Assembly: GCF_014696675.1 (NCBI RefSeq)
Contig: NZ_JACJQN010000023.1
Span: forward strand, 1-64,000
DNA length: 64,000 nt
Direction of reading: 5' to 3'
From: Phormidium tenue FACHB-1052
Lineage (GTDB): Bacteria > Cyanobacteriota > Cyanobacteriia > Phormidesmidales > Phormidesmidaceae
Shown: positions 43,547 to 52,400 of the stretch, one piece after another
Position numbering within the stretch: the first letter of the stretch is position 1
Layout: each line of letters opens with the position of its first letter
Translations under genes and position numbers: made by a program
The notes under the pieces: generated by a model
What the model was told of the DNA's origin: nothing
Databases searched by the model: none
What the model saw: only the letters and a program-made list of their open reading frames with translations

Positions 43547-43720
43547 CGTGGCCAGATGGGTGGCACTTTAGGTCAGGTCAGGTCATTTATTGGGAGTTCT
43601 CACCAGCTCATTATTAGGCCTGGTAGGGTGACCTAAGTTGAGGAGCTGAAGTACCTTAATCGTTCATCTGAAAACACGTTTGGGGTGACCGAAATCGACG
43701 CGGAAGACAGCTTGGTTAGT

Positions 43721-44776
43721 TCACGGTTCAACCGCTTCACTCCCCTCTGACAGTTCAGTCACCACCGCATCTAGCTCTGTTTCTAGCTGCTCGATAGTGG
43801 GTAGGTTGGCCTTGAGTTGATCTGGCAGGCTGTGGGTAGTGACAGCGATCGGGGTGTTGACGTTGCGTAGGGCATATTCAGCAATCGTCTTATCCTTTGA
43901 TTTACACAGCACAATGCCGATAGTCGGCTGGTCATCGGAGTGGCGCAGCAGGTCATCCACCGCCGCGACGTAGAAGTTCATTTTGCCGGTGTACTCAGGC
44001 CGAAATTCTGTCACCTTCAAGTCAATGACCACATAGCACCGCAGCTTGAGGTGGTAGAACAGCATGTCTATGAAGTACTCGTTGCCCGAGACTTCCAGGC
44101 GATACTGGCTGCCGACGAAGGAGAAACCAACACCCAACTCCAAGAGAAAATCTCTGATTCTTTCAACCAGGGCTTTTTCCAGCTCTCGCTCTTGGGTTGC
44201 GGATGTCAGATTGAGAAAGTCGAAGTTGTAGGGGTCTTTGAGCAGTTGTTGAGCGAGATCGGACTGTTCAGGCGGTAGGGTGCGCTCAAAATTGGTAATA
44301 GCACCGCCCTGACGCTGGAATAGGTTGGATTCTATCTGCATGACGAGAATATTCCGACTCCAGCCATTCTTAAGGCTGCCTTGGGCATACCAGAGCCGTT
44401 CAGCGGGGGCTTTTAACTTATCTAATAGAGCTTGATTGTGGTACCAGGGAATTTGTGCAAGCACCTCCTGCACAATTGTCTGGTCTGGGTAAGCTTCGGC
44501 AAACGCCCGCATGTATTTGAGGTTGCGCGGTGAAAACCCCTTCATTTCGGGGAACTCCCGCTTCAAGTCCTTGGCGAGGCGGTCAATGACCTTTGTCCCC
44601 CATCCTTCCTGCTGCTGACGGGCGAGAATTTCCTGCCCCATCTGCCAGTACAGGATGATCAACTCCTGATTAACAGCGAGAGCTGCCTGTACCTGCGCTT
44701 GACGGATGCGTGTTTTGAGGTCTTTGAGAAAGACGTCATAATTATCGGCAGGGAATAGAGAATTGTCTGGCGGCAA
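43721..44776 (-). CDS. DUF1016/YhcG-family PD-(D/E)xK nuclease
   Basis: The 351-residue protein has the DUF1016 N-terminal helical domain (IILYWQMGQEILARQQQEGW, LKREFPEMKGFSPRNLKYMR) and the C-terminal PDDEXK nuclease domain. The catalytic core is visible as GNEYFIDMLFYHLKLRCYVV followed by IDLK, giving the Asp and the Asp-x-Lys of the motif. Family members are DNA-processing or phage-defence-related nucleases frequent on mobile elements. It is near the second partition module and WGR gene. Confidence 0.92.
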   Translation of the reverse strand: MPPDNSLFPADNYDVFLKDLKTRIRQAQVQAALAVNQELIILYWQMGQEILARQQQEGWGTKVIDRLAKDLKREFPEMKGFSPRNLKYMRAFAEAYPDQTIVQEVLAQIPWYHNQALLDKLKAPAERLWYAQGSLKNGWSRNILVMQIESNLFQRQGGAITNFERTLPPEQSDLAQQLLKDPYNFDFLNLTSATQERELEKALVERIRDFLLELGVGFSFVGSQYRLEVSGNEYFIDMLFYHLKLRCYVVIDLKVTEFRPEYTGKMNFYVAAVDDLLRHSDDQPTIGIVLCKSKDKTIAEYALRNVNTPIAVTTHSLPDQLKANLPTIEQLETELDAVVTELSEGSEAVEP

Positions 44777-44865
44777 GGGACTTTTCCTCCGTTTGCAGGC
44801 ACCCTATTATCAGGCTAAGACGGCAACGAGCTATAGGGCTTTTGTTGATCGGGACGGTAAAGGCT

Positions 44866-45111
44866 ATGACCCAGCTAAGCTATGACCCAGACCAATGGCA
44901 GGAGCTGTTCTGGCAGCGGGGCGATCGCTATTACTGGTGCGCTCTACGCCAGAACCTATTTGGTGAGTGGGTACTGCTGCGCAGGTGGGGTGGACGCCGA
45001 ACGGGCAAGGGTGGCCAGTGTGAAACCCTATGCGCCGACCTTGAAGAAGGCCATCGGCTGATACAGGATATCCTCAAACGTCGTCGCTATCGAGGGTATG
45101 TGCTGAATTAG
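44866..45111 (+). CDS. Single WGR-domain protein
   Basis: The 81-residue protein is essentially one WGR domain: RYYWCALRQNLFGEWVLLRR then WGGRRTGKGGQCETLC and a C-terminal helix ending KRRRYRGYVL. WGR domains bind nucleic acids in PARP-type proteins; solitary bacterial versions are common and poorly studied. ATG 44866 is chosen over a TTG 24 bases upstream. It points away from the DUF1016 nuclease gene and converges with the second partition operon. Confidence 0.8.
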   Translation: MTQLSYDPDQWQELFWQRGDRYYWCALRQNLFGEWVLLRRWGGRRTGKGGQCETLCADLEEGHRLIQDILKRRRYRGYVLN

Positions 45112-45157
45112 AGGTCAGGCATACATCTCATGATGTCCAGACGGCGACCACTCTAAA

Positions 45158-45205
45158 TGTCGATTAATCGATTAATCAGCCAATCGATTAACTGATTAAG
45201 CATTA
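45158..45205. repeat. TTAATC/GATTAA repeat block at the 3' end of the second par module
   Basis: TCGATTAATCGATTAATCAG followed by AATCGATTAACTGATTAAG spans the end of the partner gene. The unit GATTAA or its inverse TTAATC occurs at least four times. It is the same type of sequence as at 46056-47280, so it probably belongs to the centromere-like or replication region. Confidence 0.65.
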
Positions 45206-45468
45206 TTTTTCTGCACCCATTGTTCTAACAGTTCGGCTACCAAATCTGAGAAGTCTTTATCATCATCCACCAGTAGCCGCTTCACGCTCTTATTTAACTC
45301 AATGGGAATGTAGGCCCCCACCTGAATGTAGTTAGGGTCAGAGCGCTTGCCGGTGGCTTTGCGCTGCTGTTTCTTCGGTTCCTTTTCCGGGATTGGAGCC
45401 GCTTTCCCCTTTTCTCGCTTCTGGGCCAATCGGTCAAACATGTTTGCGGCATCAGGCACGGCTTTCAA
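45196..45468 (-). CDS. Partition partner protein, RHH type (second module)
   Basis: The 90-residue protein has a basic Lys/Glu-rich N-terminus (REKGKAAPIPEKEPKKQQRK) and a C-terminal ribbon-helix-helix: YIQVGAYIPIELNKSVKRLL then FSDLVAELLEQWV. It overlaps the end of the ParA gene by 17 bp, so the two are co-translated. It would bind the TTAATC repeats on both sides of the operon, as ParG/omega-type proteins do. This mirrors the partner gene of the first module. Confidence 0.8.
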   Translation of the reverse strand: MKAVPDAANMFDRLAQKREKGKAAPIPEKEPKKQQRKATGKRSDPNYIQVGAYIPIELNKSVKRLLVDDDKDFSDLVAELLEQWVQKNNA

Positions 45469-46048
45469 TCTCCTTCGCTAGTGATTCGTACTCTCCCCAA
45501 GCGATGCGGCCAAAGCGATCGCCCGTCTCATATACAGGCACCCCGACTAGGGCCGCTTTCTCATAAGCGGTTAAGCGCCTAATCATTTGATTAAACACTG
45601 GGATGCTTAATCGGTTAAACGTTTCTTTGGCCTGGGTAGCGGTGCCCTTTTTGCGACTGTCAACCATCGTGAGCACCACCCCGTAAGAGGTCAGGTTTTG
45701 TAGGTTATCGACGGTGGCTAGCAAGGCCTCTAGGGCCAAGGCATCGGGGGTGGAAGGCAGCACCAGCAGATCGCACCCCTCGGCCAATGCCTGTAGCTCG
45801 TCTTCGTCGGGGTGAGCCTCGGTATCGACAATGACGTGCTCTTTGCCTCTAGAAGCTTTTGCCGCCGACATCAGGCCGCATACCTGAAAAGGAAGTGTTC
45901 CCCGCTTTGACCAAGAAAGGGATGAGCGGTTGGGGTCGCCATCTACCAGCAACGTCTTGTCAGACTTTTTGGCAAAGTAGCAGGCCAGGTGCACGGCAGT
46001 GGTGGTTTTGCCAACCCCGCCTTTGAATCCGGCAACGGTAATAATCAT
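45452..46048 (-). CDS. ParA-family partition ATPase (second module)
   Basis: The 198-residue protein has the deviant Walker A motif FKGGVGKTTTAVHL near residues 8-21, with the signature lysine present, unlike the first module's ParA. LLVDGDPNRSSLSW supplies the Asp of switch I, and VIVDTEAHPDEDEL replaces the common DTPP sequence. The short length matches plasmid ParA/ParF-type proteins without a DNA-binding N-terminus. It would segregate DNA carrying the surrounding repeats, with the RHH protein at 45196-45468. Confidence 0.92.
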   Translation of the reverse strand: MIITVAGFKGGVGKTTTAVHLACYFAKKSDKTLLVDGDPNRSSLSWSKRGTLPFQVCGLMSAAKASRGKEHVIVDTEAHPDEDELQALAEGCDLLVLPSTPDALALEALLATVDNLQNLTSYGVVLTMVDSRKKGTATQAKETFNRLSIPVFNQMIRRLTAYEKAALVGVPVYETGDRFGRIAWGEYESLAKEIESRA

Positions 46049-46486
46049 ATGCTTATTCGATTAATCAGTTGGCCAGCTAATCAGCTAATTGTTTAATCGC
46101 TTGACTAGCCAGTCAAATCTTATCGCTTTATCGATGGGCTGAATAAACGCTTAATCAGTTAACTGATTAAGCGGATCAGTAGTTAATCGGTCAATTGATT
46201 TTGAGAATAGGGCTGAGGTGCTAGGGAACTCGCTGTAGCGCGTACAGCCAACAGTAGAGGGTAGGTCAATCTGATCTGAGCGATGTCACTCATTCTAGAG
46301 TTGATTGACTAATCGCTCAATCGATTAACTGATTAACCACTTAACTAAAAGTTTGGTAGAGATCGCCTAGGCTGTACTCTGTCCTTAGCAAGTGCCATGG
46401 GTTAATGCAACTGATCGGCGGTTCCGGTGGAGGAGAGGGTAGATTGTAGAGGATTCATCTAAAGCTGCTGTCGAAATCTTGGAAAT
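46049..46486. promoter_or_regulatory. Repeat-rich leader of the second par operon, including a perfect 26-bp palindrome
   Basis: The region is dense in TTAATC and GATTAA units (near 46056, 46078, 46092, 46150-46200 and 46300-46345). A perfect 26-bp palindrome occupies 46148-46173; its left half is CGCTTAATCAGTT. No gene is seen. This is a good candidate for the operator/centromere of the second partition module, and possibly an origin. Confidence 0.65.
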
Positions 46487-46762
46487 TTAGTCGCCCTCAT
46501 CCAAATCCTCTGATTCCCAGAAGGCTAGCCATTCATCTTCTGACGGGCCCCAGAACCTCAGCCATTCAGGCTCTATGGCTGAGACCTGCTGTGAGCTGCC
46601 CCTAGGGCGCTGGGCAACAGATGCGCACGACTCAAAGTCGGGGCATCGTTGCTGCTCTGGCCCAGTTGGATGCACCGCACAAACCAGGTAAGGACTGCGC
46701 GCGTTGAAACGACAGCTCCGGCATTGCCGCGTAGGGGAGAGGTTGAAAGAAACGTTGATCAT
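46487..46762 (-). CDS. Small cysteine-containing hypothetical protein
   Basis: The 91-residue product has a CxxC pair in RQCRSCRFNARSPYLVCAVH followed by PTGPEQQRCPDFES, giving C-x2-C-x11-C-x12-C, which may bind zinc. It ends in an acidic tail (ESEDLDEGD) with several Trp. Similar short proteins are frequent in cyanobacteria. A longer frame to 46885 would begin at GTG; I prefer the ATG at 46762 (MINVSFN) because the conserved part starts soon after, though there is no clear ribosome-binding site. Confidence 0.6.
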   Translation of the reverse strand: MINVSFNLSPTRQCRSCRFNARSPYLVCAVHPTGPEQQRCPDFESCASVAQRPRGSSQQVSAIEPEWLRFWGPSEDEWLAFWESEDLDEGD

Positions 46763-47326
46763 TGCTAAGGCACAGCTACTGTCTATGCGAATCGCTAGGC
46801 CAATTTTAGAGCCCTCACCTAGTTCGGAACCCATGTCAGGCTTTGCTATTGGGGACTTTTGAGTTCTGTAAGTGACGGGGGTCACAGTTTACCGGAAGAT
46901 TGAGGGACTTTGGGTGCAAACCAAGTTCTGATGAATATGACCAGGAAGTTTGCCCACGGCCTTGGGTCTAAGGCACTGTAGGGAAGGCAGCCGCCGCTCC
47001 TTCTAACACAGTCAACTTATAGCTAACTTCATATAACGAAACTGCCCCCGGTGCCTTGTGCACTGGGGGTTATTTAATGGGCACACCCTAAAGCATTGGC
47101 CGGGTTGGGTAGCCCACTATTAAATCCATGGATATCTGACCAGGACCTTATCTTGATCGCCCAACCGGAGCCTTAGTTTTGAGTAGGACAAGCACTTACC
47201 TGCTTAATCGATCATCCAGAACAAATAGTCTTTTCGCTGCCGAAAGCCTGGCCGCTTACCTGATTAATCGATTAAGCATTTGAGTGGTCAATAAAAACTC
47301 TCATTGGCAAAGGCGTGTTGAGGATG
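46763..47326. repeat. Gene-free stretch with terminator and TTAATCGAT repeats
   Basis: No gene is supported. CTTACCTGCTTAATCGAT near 47195-47212 and CTTACCTGATTAATCGAT near 47255-47272 are near-identical direct repeats carrying the par-type core, 60 bp apart. They extend the repeat field to over 2 kb from the partner gene. A terminator-like hairpin lies at 47045-47075. Confidence 0.5.
47045..47075 (+). terminator. Intrinsic terminator
   Basis: CCCCCGGTGC (47045-47054) pairs with GCACTGGGGG (47060-47069) with one G-T wobble across a 5-base loop, then TTATTT. It looks like a plus-strand terminator, but no obvious gene precedes it; the transcript may be a small RNA starting somewhere in 46900-47040. 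Confidence 0.5.
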
Positions 47327-48769
47327 TTAGCTCGACTTTATCCATTTTGATCCAAACAGGAAAGCAGCAAGCAGAATTCAGATGAGGGTCTGAGGAGCTT
47401 GCTGCAATGGAATACATGTCGATGATGATAGCGTTTGCGCCCTTGTTTTCACAGCGGGTGTGGCCTCAAGCGCTAACGCTGGTGATGGGAGCGGTGTTGG
47501 CTCCTGGGAAACGGACGGTGAGCCAGGTTTTGCGAGTGATGGGGTTAGCTGACGAGCCTCAATTTCAGCGCTATCACCGGGTGCTGAATCGAGCCGTCTG
47601 GTCTTCCCGGCAGGCGAGTCGGCGGTTGTTGTCCCTGTTGGTGAGCACCTTTGCAGCTGAAGGAGTCGTTGTGATGGGTCTGGATGACACCATTGCACGA
47701 CGGTGGGGCAAGCGGATTGCAGCGCGGGGGATCTATCGAGATGCGGTGCGCTCCAGTGAGGAGCATTTCGTCAAGACCAGTGGACTGCGTTGGCTCAGCT
47801 TGATGCTGTTGGTGCCCATTCCCTGGGCACAGCGAGTCTGGGCCTTACCCTTTTTGACCGTGCTTGCGCCTTCGGAACGCTATAACCATCAGCACGGGCG
47901 TCGGCACAAAGCCTTGACCGATTGGGCCAGGCAGATGCTGGTTCAAGTCCGGCGCTGGTTGGGAAATCGGTTCATTGTGGTGGTGGCCGACAGCAGCTTC
48001 GCCGCTCTAGACTTTTTGTGGTCCGTGAGCCATCGGCCCAATCCGGTTCACGTCATCACTCGACTGCGCTTAGATGCCGCCCTTTATGAACCCGCTCCGC
48101 CCCGGAGTTCCCACACCATGGGCCGGCCTCGCAAAGTCGGGCAACGCTTACCTACCCTAAAAACCCGGTTGGAGGATTCCACAACCCGCTGGCAGTCCCT
48201 CACCCTGGAGGGCTGGTATGGTCATCAAACCGACACCTTAGGGTGGGTCTCCCAAACCGCAGTGTGGTGTCACACCGGACTGCCCCCTGTCCCCATTCGA
48301 TGGGTTTTGGTGCGTGACCCCCTGGGCAAGTTAGAGCCTCAGGCCTTTCTCTCTACGCATCTGGAGGAGACCCCCGCTCAAATCTTGCAGTGGTTTCGGC
48401 AACGCTGGCAAGTCGAAGTCACTTGCTAGAAAGTTCGGGCTCATCTAGGTGTCGAAACCCAGCGACAGTGGGCTGACTTAGCTATCCTACGCACCACACC
48501 TGCCCTACTCGCACTCTTCTCCCTCGTCGTGATCCTTACTCAGCGTCTGCACCCACAATTTGCATTCCCCCTATCTCAAACCGCTTGGTACACGAAGCAA
48601 CGCCCGACCTTTGCCGATGCCTTGGCCTTTGTCCGCCGCTATTTGTGGGCTTCCCGACTTTTTCAGACATCACGAGATGACGCTGACTACGTTAAAGTCC
48701 CTCGCTCTATCTTCGATACCTGGACCGAGTTACTCTGCCATGCCCCTTGATTGGATAAAGTCGAGCTAA
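47327..48769 (+). mobile_element. IS4/IS701-type insertion sequence with 18-bp perfect terminal repeats
   Basis: TTAGCTCGACTTTATCCA at 47327-47344 is the exact inverse of TGGATAAAGTCGAGCTAA at 48752-48769. The 1443-bp interval holds one transposase gene in the plus direction. I do not see an obvious target-site duplication: the adjacent bases are GATG on the left and GCGA on the right. The high GC of the transposase against the AT-rich repeat field suggests a recent arrival. Confidence 0.85.
47407..48750 (+). pseudogene. DDE transposase with an internal stop codon
   Basis: The frame from ATG 47407 to the TGA at 48748-48750 codes for 447 residues and is interrupted only by TAG at 48427-48429. 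Upstream are the first DDE residues (VVMGLDDTIARRWG and FIVVVADSSFAALDFLW). The stop falls at the third, in WQVEVTC-stop-KVRAHLGVETQRQW, where related transposases have an EVT-F-E-E-VR sequence with the catalytic Glu. The element therefore cannot transpose by itself unless the stop is read through; the terminal repeats remain intact. Confidence 0.85.
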
Positions 48770-48813
48770 GCGATTTGAGGAGGTCTGCCTTGTCAAGGCA
48801 TTGCATTGTTGAG

Positions 48814-48885
48814 GAGCTAGATGAAGGGAAACTCTCACGTCTGGTTCTGAAGACGAGCCGTTGAGACGACAGCGGCTTAGTTTAA
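48814..48885 (+). ncRNA. Orphan group II intron domains V and VI
   Basis: Bases 48814-48847 form a 34-nt domain V: GAGCTAGAT pairs with GTCTGGTTC (nine pairs including G-U), with the catalytic AGC at the start and a GAAA tetraloop in GAAGGGAAACTCTC, as in bacterial group II introns. The stem keeps compensatory changes; one A-C mismatch is present. Domain VI follows (GAGCCG...CGGCTTAG, ending GTTTAAC near 48885). No reverse transcriptase or other domains are next to it, so it is a 3' remnant of an intron. Confidence 0.65.
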
Positions 48886-49494
48886 CGTGCTGGCTTGTGC
48901 CAGTTGTCTCAAAGCCTGATGTCGCCGTTCTGCCGACCAAGTCGCAGCCAAATCGCTTGATTGACTTGGATGCTTTGTGTAGAGAGGGTTTTCGCAGGAG
49001 ATGCAGCTGCGGCATGGTTGCGGCGCAGGGCAACTAAGCAGCTTGGTCGGAATTTCTCCCAAGTGCCGGAGCCTTAGCTTTCCTTCCACCAGACCGAAAT
49101 GGTTCCGGGTTGATGAGGTTTGTAAAGATAATCTTTGCGATCGCGGCTAGAGTTAAACCGAGATATCTATGCCCACATCAGCCGCTAGAACAAAACCTGG
49201 CAACTCGCTGAGGTTTGTCGCTGAACGTTTCGATTGTCTCGCTCGCGGACAATGCAATAAGATTATCGTCATTTATGGTGTATTCCTTCATTGGTTATTT
49301 TGCTTTATCCATCAGAATACACCCTTCCTTTTTCCCCCTCTATACACTGGAAATCAACATAACTCGTAGCGAGGTTTTTCCTGCTGATATGCACACCCCA
49401 TAGTTTCAAGCAGGTGGATATCGGCTATCTACAAGGCAATGACAGAATTAGGCTACTGATTTAGCAGTTTTAACTGAATCGCAAGGCCACCATT
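48886..49494. other. Gene-free stretch upstream of the STAND gene
   Basis: No supported gene; short antisense frames lack family features. An AT-rich part at 49250-49380 probably contains the promoter of the large downstream gene. Confidence 0.4.
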
Positions 49495-52400
49495 TTGGAA
49501 AACGCTCACCTGATCCCTCTTATTGACTGGGGCGAGGCTCCAGATGTCTCGGTTTTCTTTGGGCGCGAGACAGAGATTACTACCCTTTCGCAGTGGGTGG
49601 TTGACGATAGCTGTCGCCTGGTGGCGGTGCTGGGGATGGGCGGCATGGGCAAAACTAGCTTAACGGCCAAGCTAATAGAAACCTTAGTCGAATCTCAAAG
49701 CTGTGCGTTTGAGCGGATTATCTGGCGATCGCTGCGTCATGCTCCAACTCTTGATGAGCTGCTCGAAGATCTGGTGGGGTTTGTCTCTGGCCAGCGCGAC
49801 ACCCGTGGCACGCTAAAACAGCTGCTCTATTGGCTGCGGCAGAGCCGATGTCTGCTGATGCTCGACAACATGGAAACCCTTTTACACGAAGGGGAGCGGG
49901 CTGGCTATTTTTGCGATGGTTATGAAGACTATGGCGACCTGCTACAGCTCGTGGCAGAAACGCGCCACCAGAGCTGTGTGGTGCTGACTAGTCGAGAGAA
50001 GCCCGCTGTGGTGGGCACGTTGGAAGGCAGTGGCTTGCCGGTGCGATCGCAGCTGCTGGCGGGTTCTCCAGAGGCAGCTATGGCTCTGAGCGAGGCTAAA
50101 GGGTTGGCCGGCTCAACCGAAGAAAAGCGCCTGCTGGCCAATCGCTACGGCAACAGCCCCCTGGCCTTAAAAATTGTCGCCAACTCCATACAGAGTCTAT
50201 TCGATGGAGAAATAGCGGGGTTTCTGGCCGAAGACACCGTCATTTTTAACGGTCTGCAGCGGCTTCTCGATCAGCAATTTCGGCGGCTGGCTGAGCTAGA
50301 GCGCACGGTCATGTACTGGCTCGCCATCAACCGCGATTGGACCTCAATTTCTGAGCTGGTCGCCGATATTCAGCCTGCGGTTTCTCGGCCTCAGCTCCTA
50401 GAGGCGCTAGAGTCGCTGCGGGGGAGAAGCCTGATTGAGACCCAGGCGGGGCGCTACAGCCAGCAGCCCGTGGTGATGGAATACGTGAGCGATCGGCTGA
50501 TTGAGCAGATTACCCACGAATTGGCCAGTGCCGATCTGGTGCTGTTTTTGCGTCACGCCCTGATCAAAACCACAGTCAATGACTATCTCCGCGACAGTCA
50601 GCTGCGACTAATCTTGCAGCCGATCGCCCGTCAGTTTAGCCAAGCCTTTAGCGCTGAAGCGGCCCAGGAGCAGCAAATCCTGCTGTTGTTAACGGTTTTG
50701 CGCCGCTGCGAAGCTCAGATGCCGGGTTATGGGGGCGGCAATCTAATCAATCTCTGCAGCCATCTCGGCGTTGACCTGACTGGCTACGATTTTTCTTACC
50801 TCAGCCTGCGCCACGCGTATTTACCCCACGTCACGCTGCACCGGGTCAATTTTACCCAGAGCCAGTTCATCGATGCCGTCTTTAGCCAGACCTTTAGCAG
50901 CATTCTATCGATTGCCTATAGCCCAGACCGCACGCTGCTGGCCGCCGGGGACAGCAGTGGGGATCTGCGGGTGTGGCGACTGACTGATGATCAACTGCTC
51001 TTGACCATATCGGGGCACACCGACTGGGTCAAGGCGATGGCGTTTAGCCCCGACGGACATTACCTGGCCAGCGGCGGCGACGATGCCATGATTCACCTCT
51101 GGGATGTCGCTACCGGCCAGCTGATGCAAACGCTCTCGGGCCACACCAACTATGTGCAGGCGATCGCGTTTCACCCCCAGGGATGGCTGGCCAGCGGTAG
51201 CCACGATGGCACGATTAAGTTTTGGGATACCCACGCTGGCCAGGTTTTGCAAACCCTACCTGGGCATCGGTCGCCGGTACGGGCGGTGGCGTTTAGCCCC
51301 GACGGCAGCTATCTGGCCAGCGGCAGTTCTGATCGCACTATCAAGCTGTGGGACTCGGCGACGGCAGCCTGTCTAGCTACCCTGGAGGGCCATAGCGATC
51401 GCGTTTGGACCCTGGCCTGGCACCCTGACGGTAAAACCTTAGCGAGCGGCAGCTCAGATACAACAATTCGGCTATGGGATGTGGCCACCCACACCTGCTA
51501 CCAGATTTTAACGGGTCATTCTCACCCTGTTCTCGCCGTGGATTTCAACGCTGATGGTGATCTGTTGGCCAGCAGCAGCGCTGGTCAGACGATCAAACTT
51601 TGGCAGATACCTTCGGGCACCTGTCTGCGCACCCTGCAAGACCACCACGACTGGGTATGGGCCTTGGCCTTTAACCATCAGCAGTTGGCCAGCGGGGGAG
51701 ACGACCAAACCCTCAAATTTTGGGACGTGCAGACCGGCCAGTGCCTTAAGACTCTGCGCGGCTTTACCAACCAGATCTTTTCGGTGGCCTTTCACCCCCA
51801 TCAGCCCTGGCTGGTAAGCGGCAGCCTAGACGGCTTGGTGCGCCTTTGGCACCGGCAAACCGGGGAAACTCTGGCCACGCTGGTGGGCCACCGTCTCTGG
51901 GTGCGCGCTACCCGGTTCAGCCCCGATGGCCGCACCTTGGCCAGCAGCAGCACCGATAAAACCATTCGCCTGTGGGATGTGAGTGCAATCGCCCAGCCCC
52001 AGAGAGAAAGAATTAGCCAAATCCTGCGGGGGCACACCGACTCTGTGCGGTCTCTGGCCTGGGAGCCTACCAGCCAACGGCTGGCCAGCGGCAGTGCCGA
52101 CGGCACCATTCGTCTGTGGCAGGTGAAGACCGGTCAATGCCTGCGGGTGATTTCGGGTCACACCAACACGATTCGCTCAGTGGCCTGGAACCCAGTGCAG
52201 CCCCTATTAGCCAGTGCCGGGGATGATGAAACCCTGAGGCTGTGGGATACCGAGACTGGTCAGCAGATTCGACTGTTGCAGGGCCACGACAAGTGGTTGC
52301 TTAGCGTCGCCTGGCACCCCAACGGCCAGTGGTTGGCCAGCGGCAGTGCCGACCAGACCATTCGCCTTTGGGATAGCGACAGCGGCGAACTGTTGCAGAT

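Noticed and set aside
47378-47766. Minus-strand frames at the start of the IS
   Set aside because: Antisense to the transposase frame, which has DDE motifs.
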